The notes beneath the pieces are model-generated. The model made no database searches and was not told where the DNA came from. It was given only the letters and a program-made list of their open reading frames with translations. From Rusavskia elegans (Eukaryota; Ascomycota; Lecanoromycetes; Teloschistales; Teloschistaceae): a stretch of DNA of 64,000 nucleotides. The translations under genes were made by a program, and so were the position numbers. The stretch spans positions 62,001-126,000 of the forward strand of contig SAUG01000062.1 of NCBI GenBank assembly GCA_011316305.1. Direction: 5' to 3'. Positions 36,881 through 48,700 of this stretch are shown piece by piece. Within the stretch, counting starts at the first letter, position 1. Each line of letters opens with the position of its first letter.

Positions 36881-37481
36881 AAGTAAAAAGTTAAAATTAT
36901 ATAAAGATATCCGAAAAGTTTATAAAATTTAAAAAAAAGTTCGGATAAAATATATATTACTTTTATAAAAGAAATATAACTTCGTTAAAAAATAGATCTA
37001 CTAGATAAACGTACTAAAAAGATTATTACGATAGAGACGTCCAATATTATAGAAAGTAAAGTTTTTAAATTTCTAGATTTTTCTGATAATTTTTCCTTTA
37101 ATTTATTTCCGTAAATCTAGAATATTTTAAATAATCTACCGGATTCTTTCTAAAATATTTCGGCGTCCGTTATTAATAGAACTACTATAGAACTATTTAG
37201 ATTAGATTATCCGAAGATTATATTTCTACCTTCGGCGTAGATATTTACTATATTTTCTAGAATGAATATAGATTTTATATACCCTTTTATATTTTATATA
37301 AATAGAGTAAACTTTTACTATAATATTATTAAAAAGTTGAATAAAATTAGTAAATTTATAACGACGAATAGTACTAGATTCGGGACGATATTAGAATATA
37401 GTATAAAAGAAAAAAAGAAAAGATTTAAAATAGCGGGAAAGAAATAAACTTCGAAATAAAGTTAAAAAAAAGAAGAAATAA
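36881..37481 (+). other. G3-outer 3' internal end and polypurine tract
   Basis: Matches 18810-19470 in reverse. A purine run (GTTAAAAAAAAGAAGAAATAA, near 37461-37481) directly precedes the 3' LTR and is the probable polypurine tract. A 61-codon open stretch at 37262-37447 is AT-rich, lysine/isoleucine-rich chance sequence without a counterpart in the inner copy. Confidence 0.65.
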
Positions 37482-37894
37482 TATTATAATTTTAGACTAG
37501 ATATTATATTAAATCTAGTATTTAGTAATAAATTCTTTACTTTATACTAAATATTTTGAATTATTTAGTAATTAGTATTATTTAGTAGTATTAATTACTA
37601 ATAACTATTAAATCAATATTTAATTATTTAGTTACGTTTAGCGTACTAATTATACTAATTATACTAATTCTACTAATTATAGAAAATTTTATTATCTATA
37701 TAGATTTCGAACTCGACGCTTTTATAGCTCGTATTTAATTTATTAATTATCGCTATATACTACTTTAGTAATTAAATTAATTTTTTTCTATATTAATCTA
37801 AAGTAATTATCCGTTATATTTCCGTTTATAGATATATCGATAAATCTAAACCGACCTTTGGAGATATCAGACCTCTTTCGGTAGTTCTATAACA
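37482..37894 (+). repeat. 3' LTR of G3-outer (413 bp)
   Basis: Partner of 15950-16353. The last 50 bp (GGAGATATCAG, TCTATAACA) are less mutated, and the terminal TAACA is preserved. Confidence 0.88.
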
Positions 37895-40680
37895 CTACCG
37901 TAGAAAAAAGAAAAAAACGGTAATCTATATTAGTTAGATTTTTAAAATATAAATTATAGCGCGTCTACGCGATATTTAATACTATTTTAAAAACGATTCG
38001 AAGATATATAGTACCAGTCTAATACTATTAGTATATTATTATACCGGACTAAAAAACTAAAATAAAATAGAAACTAATTATATTTTACCGAATTTTATAT
38101 TATTACTAGTAGTTTTTTTTAGATATCGAAATTTTCTATAGATAATATATTAAAATACAGCTACTAATTAGTATTTAAATATATTATATTTGAAATCTTT
38201 AATAGATATTTTAATTTTATAGATATATTCTTTATATTTAAAAAAGGCTAATTCTATTATTTTATAGAAAAAAAACTCGTTAATATCTAGTTAAATATAA
38301 AGTTTCGAATTAAACGCTTCGAAGATATTAGTATCTATAATTAATTTAGATAAAATTCGTTAGAAAATATATATTTATAGTATTTCTAAATTATTTTCTA
38401 TACCTAGTTTCTCTTTATTTATAAAAGCGGCCGCGGCTATATTTAATAGTCTTTAAACTAGAATACTACTAGGTTCTTATAGCTAATTCGGTAGATTTAC
38501 TATTTTCGGAAAAATTTATATTAGATTTTCTTTTTATAGCTAATCTATTATAAAGTTCATATAGAATTCGATATTATCGACGCGACTTACGATTAAAAGA
38601 TTTTTATTTAACGGATATAAAAAGATAGAAAAAAAATCAGGTCGTAGAATATAGTACTATTATTTCGGAAATTTAACTATAATTTTATCGTCGGTTTCTA
38701 AATCTAATTATATTAGAAAAAAGATATTAATAATAAAAATCTAGTTAATATATATTAGGGTAATAAATATCTTCGGCGCCGGATAGATAGTTATAACGGG
38801 ATTAAAAAATTCTAGTAGTAAAAGAAATCCGTACCTTTATAGATTTTTATTTATATTATTTAGCTAGTATTCGGCTAGGAAAAAAAGGTAATTAATATTA
38901 TTTCTAACCGACTTTATATATTATTTAATTAGTTCTAAAATAGTAGTAGAAAATCTATTATAAATAAGGTCGAATATAAAATTTAAAACTACGGTATTAG
39001 TATTAAAATTACTACTATAGCTACTAAACGTTTTCTAAACGATAGTTTCTTTTTTTATCTATATTCTATCGTTTACGAATATTTAGCGAATTAAAATAAA
39101 GGTAAACGAAAGGAAATTATAGAGAAAGAAATAATAATAGGAATAGATAAAACCTTTAGAATTAATACAATATAGCTAGATAGACTATATAGAGTTATAC
39201 GTCGAAAAAGAAGAACTAATAGATATTAGTAGATTATTATCGGCTTCTAAAATTTTAATAAATAATATAAAAAGACCGCGCGCTATCGAACTATTTTTAT
39301 ACTTTTAGTTAACGGCCTTTAGAATAGAAATATTATTAATTAAAAAGCGGAAGATAATACTAAAAATATTAACGAAATATAGATAAAAGATTTTATCCGG
39401 ATTCGTAAATAATTCTAAAATTAGACTAGATACGAAGCGGTACTATTAAAGAATATTGGTTTTTTTAATTTTAAAAAATTTTAAGATTATACCGTTTAAT
39501 ATATTCGATATAAAATAGGATAAACTATATTTTAGATATCTTTTATAAAGTTAATAGATTAACGAACGATTATAGTATTTTTCTTTAACTTTTCGCGATT
39601 ATAGTTAACGAAGTCGACGTCTAACTAAGCTTTAAATTTAGTTAGAAATTACGCCGAAATACTAGATATAGCTAATTAATTTAGATAGTTAACGGATTAG
39701 AAATAGATTATAGTTAAAATTAAACGAAAGTCGAAAGAAAATAAAAAATATTTAAAGATTAAAGGTAAAGCGATCTTTAATATTAGATTATTTACTAAAA
39801 TCTAATAGAATTAAAATAAATACGATCTAATCTATATAGGACCTAAATAAAATTACTCCGGTATTTTATAGTAATTTTTTATAGATAGTATAGATACTAC
39901 CGTAGTTAATATAAAAGGATATCGATAAATGTTAATAGAGAAAAAAAGAATATTATTAATTATATAGATATATAATATAACGATTCTTAATTTAATAGCT
40001 TTATTTTCTATAGAACTAATATTCGTAACCGTTAATAGTATTCTATATCCGCTATAAAAGATACTATATATATCGATAACTATGGAACTAAATATATATG
40101 AAATATAAAATAATATAATAAATCTAATCTATATTACTTTCGCTATTTAATAGCGATCGGAAAAATCTATCTATTAAATAACCGATAGAAAGCCTATAAT
40201 ATTTCTATTATAAAAGTAGAGTTTATATTAAATTTTAGACTTAATAGCGAAAAGTAAATAACTATACTATAGGTCAAATATCTATATCATTAACGCGTAT
40301 ATACTAGAAATAACTAGTAAATATAAAAGGATCTTTCGTATACTAGAAGAATATAGAGGAAATAGATAATTATATTAAAATAAAGGCTATAAAAGATACT
40401 ACCGTAGATATTAGGAAATAGCTATAGAAGCTTTTTTAATAAATCGATAGTAAAGCTACTACTATAGATACTATCGAAAGAAAATACTAATTTATACTAG
40501 TAACTGTTTTAAATAATTTTATAAATTATTAAAATAGAATATTAATAAATCGAAAAATTTTTAGTATATATAAATTATCTATATATTATATAAAATTATC
40601 TTTTCTATTATAGATTTTAGTATAAATACTACCGGCAGTTTAATAGAATTAATAATATTATATCGTTAGTATAAAATATA
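37895..40680 (+). pseudogene. family A copy 2, 3' segment
   Basis: Continues 14030-15949 after G3-outer and aligns with 11726-13590 of copy 1. The plus-strand frame runs for about 900 codons with few breaks other than TAG/TAA, so the original protein was very large. It is rich in Leu, Ile, Lys and Gln/stop. I see no RT, DDE, tyrosine-recombinase or helicase signature that I would trust. From about 39770 to 40680 there is no counterpart in copy 1, so A2 extends further or another sequence begins there. Confidence 0.55.
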
Positions 40681-40705
40681 TAGATAACTAAAGGTAGATA
40701 TACGG

Positions 40706-40779
40706 CTAAAGTAGATAAATAATAGCTATTAGCCGCGGTAGCGGCTAATAGCCAACTTTTATTTTCCAATCTACTTTAG
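40706..40779. repeat. 74-bp palindrome with perfect 12-bp inner hairpin
   Basis: GCTATTAGCCGC (40725-40736), loop GGTA, GCGGCTAATAGC (40741-40752) form a perfect hairpin. An outer pair CTAAAGTAGAT (40706-40716) and ATCTACTTTAG (40769-40779) encloses it. Such nested inverted repeats are typical of foldback or miniature DNA transposons or of transposon termini. A factor-independent terminator reading is not applicable in a fungus. Confidence 0.7.
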
Positions 40780-40786
40780 GATCCGC

Positions 40787-41348
40787 TGATATAATCTAAA
40801 TAATCCAAAAATCTAAAAAATGAATTTTCGATAGATTAGAGCTCTAATAGTATCTATAGTACGAGTATCAATTTCGTAAATAATCTAGAATAGGATCTAT
40901 ATATAAGCTAAAAATAAACCTATATAATCTAATTCGAAAATAAAATTTAACGGCCGCTACTAAAAGCGAGAATAATAGAAATCAAATATTTATTTAATAA
41001 ACTACGCTAGACCTAATCTAGTTAGATTCTAGTAAAAAAATCTAATATTTTCGATCGAGACGAAGCTAGTCTAGCGGTATATATAGGCGTATATAGGCCT
41101 ATTAACTAAAATAAATTTAAACGAATTTAAAATCGAATTTCTAAATTTTTTTAACCGGTCTTAGTCGTTTTAGCCGCTTAGCCGTCTTAGCTATTTTAGT
41201 CGCGTAGCTACGTAGCTTCGAGTATACCCGAAACCGGCTAATAAACCGTTTATAAATTACTTTTAGCCGTACCGGCTAAAGACCGGCTAAGATAACTAAA
41301 ACGGCTAAAACCGGCTTTAAACCGGTTTTAGAAAATACTGATATAATC
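40787..41348. repeat. small TTAGCC/GGCTAA-rich element bounded by direct repeat TGATATAATC
   Basis: A 10-bp direct repeat TGATATAATC lies at 40787-40796 and 41339-41348. Between 41150 and 41336 are many TTAGCC-like words on the left and GGCTAA-like words on the right, forming an imperfect inverted repeat. It could be a non-autonomous DNA transposon with a 10-bp TSD (Mutator-like size). No convincing terminal inverted repeat is seen right at the boundaries, so the class is open. Confidence 0.4.
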
Positions 41349-42952
41349 AACTTTAAAAATATTAGAACGTTATTTAAATAAATAATTTTAAATTTCGCGT
41401 CGGTTTTAAATTCGATAATTTTTTTCTAATAAATTAGGACCGTATAGTAATCGTCTTTAGTTTTTATTAATAGAGTTTAATTAAAGCGTAAATAATTGTT
41501 AATAATTGGAACGAAATATCTATAGCTATTTTATAAAAATAGAGAAAAACTATAGATATAAATAGAAATTAGATATAGAATTTTAGATTTATAATTATTA
41601 ATATAGAAGTTTCTACTATCTATTATTTTTACTTTAATATAAATATTATAGATTTTATTAAAAATTCGAACTACTAGAATTAATATTACTAGATTAGTAA
41701 TTTTACTAACTTTTATTATTACTATAGAATTAAAATAGTTAAAACGTTTATATTATAAATTATATTCGTATTTTTCGAATATTTATTTCTTTAAAATATT
41801 AATAATAAGATTAGTCTATATATTAGTTTAGATAAAAGTTTCGAAAAAGGATAAAACTAGATGAAATAATAAATATAGAGATTCGATAATAGAAAAAGTA
41901 ATTTTTTTAAAATCTTTTATAATTGCTAAAAATATATAGATTTTTTCATATTTTTTAACTTTAATAATTTATTTACTTTATTTATTATTTATCTAAAAAT
42001 TATTTTTATTTAAATAAACGATAAAAAATTTTTTATATAAAAATTTTTTAAATAGAAAATTAATTCCGAATGATAGAATATAAAAAAATTCGTTAATAAC
42101 GTTTCGTTAATATCTAGTATTTATAGTATAGTAGTCTTACATTAATCTATATATAATTTTTTCTTTTTAATTTTAATAATTTATTATTTTATAAAAACTA
42201 TAGATAATTTAAATAATTAAAATTAGTTAGTTATATAAAATAAAAAAATTTTAAAAACTTTTTATTAAATAAACTTCCGATATTATAAATCCAGTAATCT
42301 ATTTTTTTAAAATTTATTTTTTTTTATATTTACTTTTATTTTTAATAGTTTTTTTTTTTAACTTCGATTTAGATTTAGCTTTAAACTAGTACTAGAATTT
42401 TTTTTTAAAATAGTTATATACTATATAGCCCGAGATATTATATAGAAAATATATTTTTTTATTCGGTAATAAATTTTTTTTATATAATCTAAATTTATTT
42501 TTATAAAAATTTAGTTTCGAATTTTATATAAATAATCGGCCGGATTTATTTTTTATCTAATTAATAGATTTATCGATTTATAAAAATATTTTTTTTTTTA
42601 AAAAGATTTTTATAATATAGTTAAAACTAATATTCTATTTATATATCGATAATATTAATAATAATCTTATATTTTTCCGGAAATAAATATAGAAAAATAT
42701 AAAATTAAAATTTTTTTATAACTATTAACTTTATTATAAAGTTAAATTCGAAAAGTTTTTATATTATTAAAATAATTTCGTCTATAGTACTATTAATTAA
42801 TTTATCCGAATTCTTTTTAAAATTAATATATTAGCTATATAATATCCGATTTATAATTTAGAAAATGTTTTTATATTTCGTCTTTAAAACCTATTATATT
42901 ATTTTAACGATATATAATTTTCCAATAACTTTGAAAGTCGTCTATATTAATA
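41345..42952 (-). pseudogene. Ty1/copia fragment 1 (integrase region)
   Basis: Minus-strand copy of the segment 48745-51035 in copia fragment 2 once the hAT insertion there is removed (about 1.6 kb each). In copia elements this segment, upstream of RT, covers the pre-integrase and integrase. RIP stops interrupt it. It is truncated on the left near the TTAGCC-rich element and on the right by the G4 LTR. Confidence 0.6.
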
Positions 42953-43362
42953 TGTTACGTCCGCGACTCCACAGAGGTTCTATAGAAGAATTGGTTAAAT
43001 AAGCGAGCCTAATTATCTATAGCCGCCTATAGCCGATATAGCCGCCCCTCCTAATAGAACTCTTAGTAGACGGCTACCTATCGGCTTTTACGGCTACTTT
43101 TACTATATATATCGCTTATTACTCCTATAAATAGTTTCTCTTGTTAGTCGTTAATATAATTATTAAATACGTCTCTACTATTCTCTTTTTAATTACTTTA
43201 TAATAAAGATACCTTATAATATTATAACCGTACTTCTACGGGTATATAGAATTAGTTATAATAACCTACGCTAGAATTCCTTTACTATTTAGTAGCTCGG
43301 ACTATATCTATAGCTATAGCTAGACTCGAGCGTAACGCCCTCTAATATATAGGGACGTTATA
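42953..43362 (+). repeat. 5' LTR of G4 (410 bp)
   Basis: Starts TGTTACGTCCGCGACTCC and ends GGGACGTTATA (from GACGTTACA). The ends form the inverted repeat TGTTACGTC..GACGTTACA. The same LTR occurs at 46513, 52224, 55123 and, inverted, at 56151 and 59150. Confidence 0.9.
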
Positions 43363-43479
43363 TTTTAATAATTCCGGAAAATAGATAAAAATCGGATTTT
43401 TATTTAATTAACGTTATTTAGATAATCTATAAAGGCTTTAGTCGACTTAGAAGTAACTTAGAATATTATATTAGAAAAA

Positions 43480-46400
43480 TACGTAAAGAGGTTTAACGTC
43501 CCTTTAATTAGGAAAACGGAACCCTACCTTATAGGAACTATTAATAAGATAGAATATATTAGAGTCGAGTATTAGACTAAACCTATATAAATACGAAGTA
43601 ATAGATATAAAGAAAAGATTATTTTCGATATTATAAAAATATAAAGGGATATCTATCTGGGTATTCTATAGTTTATATTATAGAATTTAGAGATCGTTTA
43701 GAAAACGATATAGGTAAAAATAGGAAACTATCTTTTTAGTATACCTAAAAGGATAGCCGAGATATAGAAAATATATAAAACCTTTATTCGGAAATAGTAG
43801 ACTAAAGGAAAATTAGCTACTACGGATAAAATTCTATAACTATTTAAGAAATTCCAGGACGTATTAAAAGAACCGGAAAGAGAACTACCCTTACCGCCTT
43901 ATATCTAGAAAGACTATAAAATTATTATAATAGAGCTAGAAAAGCTAAAAGCTAGGCTAATCTATAGATTAAATAATAAATAATTAAAAGTATTAAAATA
44001 ATATATCGATTATAATCTTAAAAGAAGATATATATAATACTCTAAATTAAAGATAAGATAACCGGTTATATTTATCCCGAAAAAAAATAGTAATCTTCGA
44101 TTTTATATCGATTTTAGAAGATTTAATATAGTAATATAAAAGGATAAATACCTATTCCCGCTTCTTATAGATTTAAAAAGTAAAATCGGAAAGGCTAAAT
44201 TTTTTATAAAATTTAATCTAAAAGATATATTTAACCTACTATAGATTAAAATAGGAGACGAGTAGAAAACTACGTTTAGAATTAAATATAGATTCTTCGA
44301 ATACTTGGTTATATCTTTTAGGTTAATAAATATACCGGCGACCCTATAACGCGTAGTTAATAAAGTATTATACGACTATCTCGATATTTTTATTATAGTC
44401 TATATAGACGATATATTAATCTTTTCAGAGATAAAAGAAGAATATATATAGTATATCTATTAAGTATTATAAAGGTTTAGAGAATATAACTTTAGAGTTA
44501 AAGAAGAAAAATCAGAGTTCTATAAATAAAAAGTTACGTTTCTCGGATACGTAATAAAACTAGGAAGTATTACTATAGAGGCGAATAAATTATAGATAAT
44601 ACGAGAATAGCTAGTACTAAAAAATAAAAAAGATATTTAAAGTTTTTTAGAATTTATAGAGTTTTATTAAAATATAATAGAAGGCTATATAAAGAAAACT
44701 ATCCCGTTTACCGATCTATTTCGAAATAACGTACCTTTCTAGTAGATACGTATCTAAAATAAAGCGTTTAAAAAATTTAAATAGAATTTTATATCTAAGA
44801 AAGCCTTAGTAATTTTTAACCTAGAAAAATAGATTATCTTCTATATAGATACTTCGGATCGAGCGATAGGATTATATATTTCTTAGAATAGAAGACTACT
44901 TAGATATTATTTAAGAAAATTAACTCTAGTAGAAGTTAATTATATAATAACGGATAAGGAAATATTAGTAATTATAGTAAGCTTCGTATACTAGAAAATT
45001 TATATAAGCGGAACTAATTATAAGATAGTAGTATATATAGACTATAAAAATCTACTATTACTATTAGTAAATAAAGAACTAAATTAAAGATAAATAAAAT
45101 AAGTAGAAGAAATAACCTACTATAATTTCGAAATTAGGTATATTAAAGGTACCGATAATATAGTTATAGATACCTTAAACTAAAAAGCAGATTACGAAGC
45201 TGCCGAAAAGATATCTAGGCCTTTATTAAAAAAAGTCGGAGATATCCTCGAACGAATAGAAGCTTTAGAAGAAGTTAATAATATAATTAGATAAGCGTAT
45301 AATCTAAAGACGGCTAGATACTAGGATATTACGAAAATACTAAAAAGAATTTAAAAAAAAACTAATATACCGGTATTTAAAAAATATATAGAAGAATTTA
45401 TCCGAAACTGTCTAAATTATATAATAGCAAAAATAAGCTGTTAAAGACTAGTAGGAAAATATCAGCTAATATAAATACTAGATATACCCTACTAACAGAT
45501 TATATTGGATTTTATTACGGGATTACCGAAATCGGTTAACCCGTATATATAAGTTGCGTATAATATAATAGTAATAATTATCGATAGACTTATAAAGTAT
45601 ATAAGATTCGTACTATATAAAATAACTATAATAGTAGAACAGTTAGCTTTCCTACTTCTACGGATAGTATTCTGCGAAAACGGAATTTTAGAAAAGATTA
45701 TTTTAGATAGAGATAAGTTATTTATTTTAAACTTTATAAAAGGATTAATATAGGTAGTAGGCGCGGAATAAATAATATTAATATCGTTCTATCTATAAAC
45801 TGACGGATAAATAGAAAGAATAAATTAAATATTAGAAATCTACCTAAAAATCTATTATTTAGATAAAGGGGAAAACTAGATTTAACTTTTTCCGATAGCC
45901 TAGATAGCTATTAACTTATTTTATAATAAAGATATTCGAATAACGTCCGATAAATTACTTTATAGTAAGAGTATTCGAAAAGAAATATATTTAGATATAA
46001 AAAACCTAGCGGTATAATTTTTTATTAATAAGATAAAAAATAACTAGGATAAAGTAAAAGTAAGGATTTAAATAGCGAAAAAAAAAGTTAAATAGAGATT
46101 AGATAAGATAAGAAAATACTATAAAATTAATAAAGGAGATAAAGTTTTGCTTTCGATAAAAAATTTAATAGATAAAAAACTTAATAAGCTATATATAGGA
46201 GCTTTTAAAGTTCAGAATATTTAGAGAACGATAATATATCTGAAACTCCTAATAATAGGAATTTTTCCTAAATTCTATATTAGATTATTAAAGAAAGTAC
46301 TAGACCGTATCCCGTTAGTAAAATATTAGTACTACTAAAAACGAGAAAAATATAAAGTTAAAAAAATTATAGATAAAAGGAAAGAAACTGACGAATTCCT

Positions 46401-46500
46401 AGTAAAATAGAAAGGGTTCCCTAATAAAGAAAATACTTAGAAACCTAGGAAATATTTTAAGTATACCTAAAAAGCCTTAAAAAGATTTAGGAAAGCGATA
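43480..46500 (+). pseudogene. G4 pol relic: protease end, RT, RNase H, integrase, chromodomain
   Basis: One plus-strand frame with scattered RIP stops. It begins with a protease C-terminal-like segment (about 43480-43700). RT shows IPKKN and FYIDFRRFN (44070-44120) and an intact catalytic box VYIDDILIF near 44398-44425, so both Asp survive here. RNase H follows near 44840. Integrase shows DFITGLP near 45511 and the TDGQIERINQ segment near 45800, with its Glu retained. A chromodomain is visible at about 46345-46500 (EKYKV, FLVK, KGFP, ENT). This is the least damaged pol in the window. Confidence 0.87.
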
Positions 46501-46512
46501 TAGGGGGGGCCG

Positions 46513-46921
46513 TATTACGTCCGCGACTCTATAGAAGTTCTATAGAGAGATTAGTTAAGTAAGCGAGCCTAATTATCTATTGCCGCCTATAGCTAATATA
46601 GCCGCCTTCCGGATAGAACTCTTGGTAGACGGCTATCTGTCGGCCTTTACGGCTACTTTTACTATATATATCGCTTATTACTCCTATAGATAGTTTCTCT
46701 CGTTAGTCGTTAATATAATTATTAAATACGTCTCTACTATTCTCTTTTTAATTACTTTATAATAAAGATACCTCGTAATATCGTAACCGTACCTCTGCGG
46801 GTATATAGAATTAGTTATAATAACCTACGCTAGGACTCCTTTACTATTTAGTAGCTCGGACTACGTCTACGGCTATAGCTAGGCTCGAGCGTAACGCCCT
46901 CTGATATACAAGGACGTTATA
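46513..46921 (+). repeat. 3' LTR of G4 (409 bp)
   Basis: Partner of 42953-43362. It begins TATTACGTCCGCG and ends AGGACGTTATA. Confidence 0.9.
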
Positions 46922-46988
46922 TTCGGACTACGTCTACGGCTGTAGTTAAACTCGAACGTAACGTCCTTTAACGTATAAAAACGTTATA
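46856..46988 (+). repeat. 66-bp tandem duplication at the outer end of the G4 3' LTR
   Basis: The last 66 bp of the LTR (46856-46921, TCGGACTACGTCTACGG to ACGTTATA) is followed one base later by a diverged copy at 46923-46988 with the same start and end. The second unit differs by several transitions. It looks like the residue of a second G4 LTR joined to the first. Confidence 0.8.
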
Positions 46989-48700
46989 TTTAGCTTCGAT
47001 TATTAAAATTATAACTAATTTCTATCTATAAACTATCTATAATAACGGTCTACCGATAAATATATAGATATAAATAAAAATAGATTTTCTATTAATTAAA
47101 TCTATTATATAATCGAAATCGGAAAAACCGATAATTATTTAATATCTATTAACGTTAAATACTAGATTTTTATTAATAGTCGATCGAATATACTTTAGGA
47201 AGTTTTTTAGTATTTATCGATAATATTTAATAGAATTACTAAAATATTAATTAAAATATTCGAAAACGAATATAATATTTAATTAGATAAAAATATACGC
47301 GTATATTAGATTTTCGATTCTTTTTTAATACTATTTAAAATTAGCGCGTTTATTATCCGATTTTATAAAATAGAAACTATTATAGCTATTAATAGAAAAT
47401 TCAGTTAGTATATTTATATTATATTTTATTTCTATATATTTTAAAACTAATTTAAAATAGAAAATCTAGTTTATTCTAATTTTTTTTTAAATCTATTTTT
47501 TATAATTTTTATATTAAAGATTTTTTCTATTTTTTCTAGATTTTTAATTTTAAGGATTTTTTTAAATAACGATTTAAACTAGTTAATCTAACTTACTAAA
47601 TTAATAGTAACGTAAATATTTAAATAAATAAAAAGATTTTTTTTATTATAAATAAAAAAATAAAGGTCGGTAATATATTATTAATATTCTATTTCTAATA
47701 GAATTTTAATAAATCGTTCGTATTAATCTTTTATAGCTTATTTTTATCTATATAGACTACGGAATATTTATAATATCTTTTTTAAAAAATAATCGATTCT
47801 ATTTAATATTTATATAAAAATATTTTTTTTAAAAATAGATTTAGTAAAAGTATTACTAATATTTATTTAATAGTATTCTATATCTTTTATCGTAATAAAA
47901 GTAAAGAATATATATAGAAAATCGAATTTAACTATTAACGCGAACGTCTATTCGAAATCGATATTTTAGATCTATAAAAAATCTCGCGTAACTAGTTTAG
48001 CTTTAAATTTATCGAAGAAGCTATTTAAATAAAATTTAATTTTAAATATCTATTTACTAGTAATAATATTAGCTTTTTTTAAAAAGAAAATAAATTTTTA
48101 TATATCGTTGAATATAAATATAATAATTTCTATAGTAATTACTATTTTCTATTTTTTATTTTAGATAGGATTATTAAAAGTTTATTTATATTTTTACGGT
48201 ATCGAAATAGTATTCGGCTAGTTTTATATATTAAAATAGACTATTATCTATATAATCTCTTTATTATTATCGTCTTCTATATCTATAATAGCTATAAACG
48301 CTAGAATGAACGCTATATTAGCTTTAGAAATTTTATTCCGATAAAGATTTTTATTATTATTATATATTCTATTTCGATTTATAAATTTGATTTTCCTACT
48401 ATCTATTAATAGTAAATTAAACGATATAAAGGAATAGTATTTATAACTTTTAATTTTAAAATAATCGATCGAAGATCTAATTCTATCGAAGGTTTCGTAT
48501 AACGAAATTAGCTATCTATTAATTTTAGATTCGTTTCTAATTCGATTTTTAATATATATATCCGATTCCGTTATTTTAAACTAGAATTCTATTAGTAGAT
48601 TAGCTTTATCTAATATAGCTCGAATATAATTTTCTATAATACGAATATATTATTCTACAATACTATTTTAATTAAAATAATATAATTCGGTTGTTAAATA
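46989..48700 (-). pseudogene. Ty1/copia fragment 2: RT and RNase H
   Basis: The minus strand reads as a copia reverse transcriptase: a KAKLVTRDFLQ-like start and DFEQTFA near 47920-48000 (copia RGFSQ and DYEETFAPV), then QINISNTFT near 47855 (QVDVSNAF), SLYRQK near 47765 (SLYGLKQ) and RFIKILLE near 47730. RNase H-like sequence continues to 46989, where the G4 LTR tail cuts it. RT downstream of integrase is the copia order. RIP stops and Asp-to-Asn changes are present throughout. Confidence 0.78.

Larger units (their letters stand above)
15950..37894 (+). mobile_element. Ty3/gypsy chromovirus G3-outer, split by a nested G3 copy
   Basis: LTRs at 15950-16353 and 37482-37894 bracket a plus-strand gypsy element whose middle (18404-33732) is another insertion. 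Without it the element is about 6.6 kb. Flanking 5-mers are CTATC (15945-15949) and CTACC (37895-37899), a TSD that differs by one RIP-type transition. Parts in order are gag, protease (to 18403), then RT, RNase H, integrase and a C-terminal chromodomain (from 33738). It is inserted in family A copy 2, whose halves match copy 1 when joined. Confidence 0.88.
42953..46921 (+). mobile_element. Ty3/gypsy chromovirus G4, gag-less, 4.0 kb
   Basis: LTRs 42953-43362 and 46513-46921 flank a plus-strand frame that starts in the protease and runs through RT, RNase H, integrase and chromodomain. No gag or zinc knuckle is present, so the 5' internal part is deleted. The polypurine tract AGGGGGGGCCG (46502-46512) abuts the 3' LTR. 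No TSD is found (TAATA on the left, TTCGG or TTTAG on the right), and the flanks are non-adjacent parts of copia, suggesting recombination. RIP is milder than in G3. Confidence 0.85.

Noticed and set aside
37262..37447. 61-codon open reading frame starting MNIDFIYPFIF
   Set aside because: It lies in the RIP-mutated 3' end of G3-outer, has the Ile/Lys/Asn/Tyr bias of AT-rich noncoding DNA, and its counterpart in G3-inner is not open. Treated as chance.
41150..41336. Telomere-type array
   Set aside because: The repeated word is TTAGCC with variable spacing and inverted partners, not TTAGGG in tandem, so it is not telomeric.
42953..46988. 5-bp TSD around G4
   Set aside because: TAATA on the left does not match TTCGG (after 46921) or TTTAG (after 46988), and flanks are not contiguous copia sequence.
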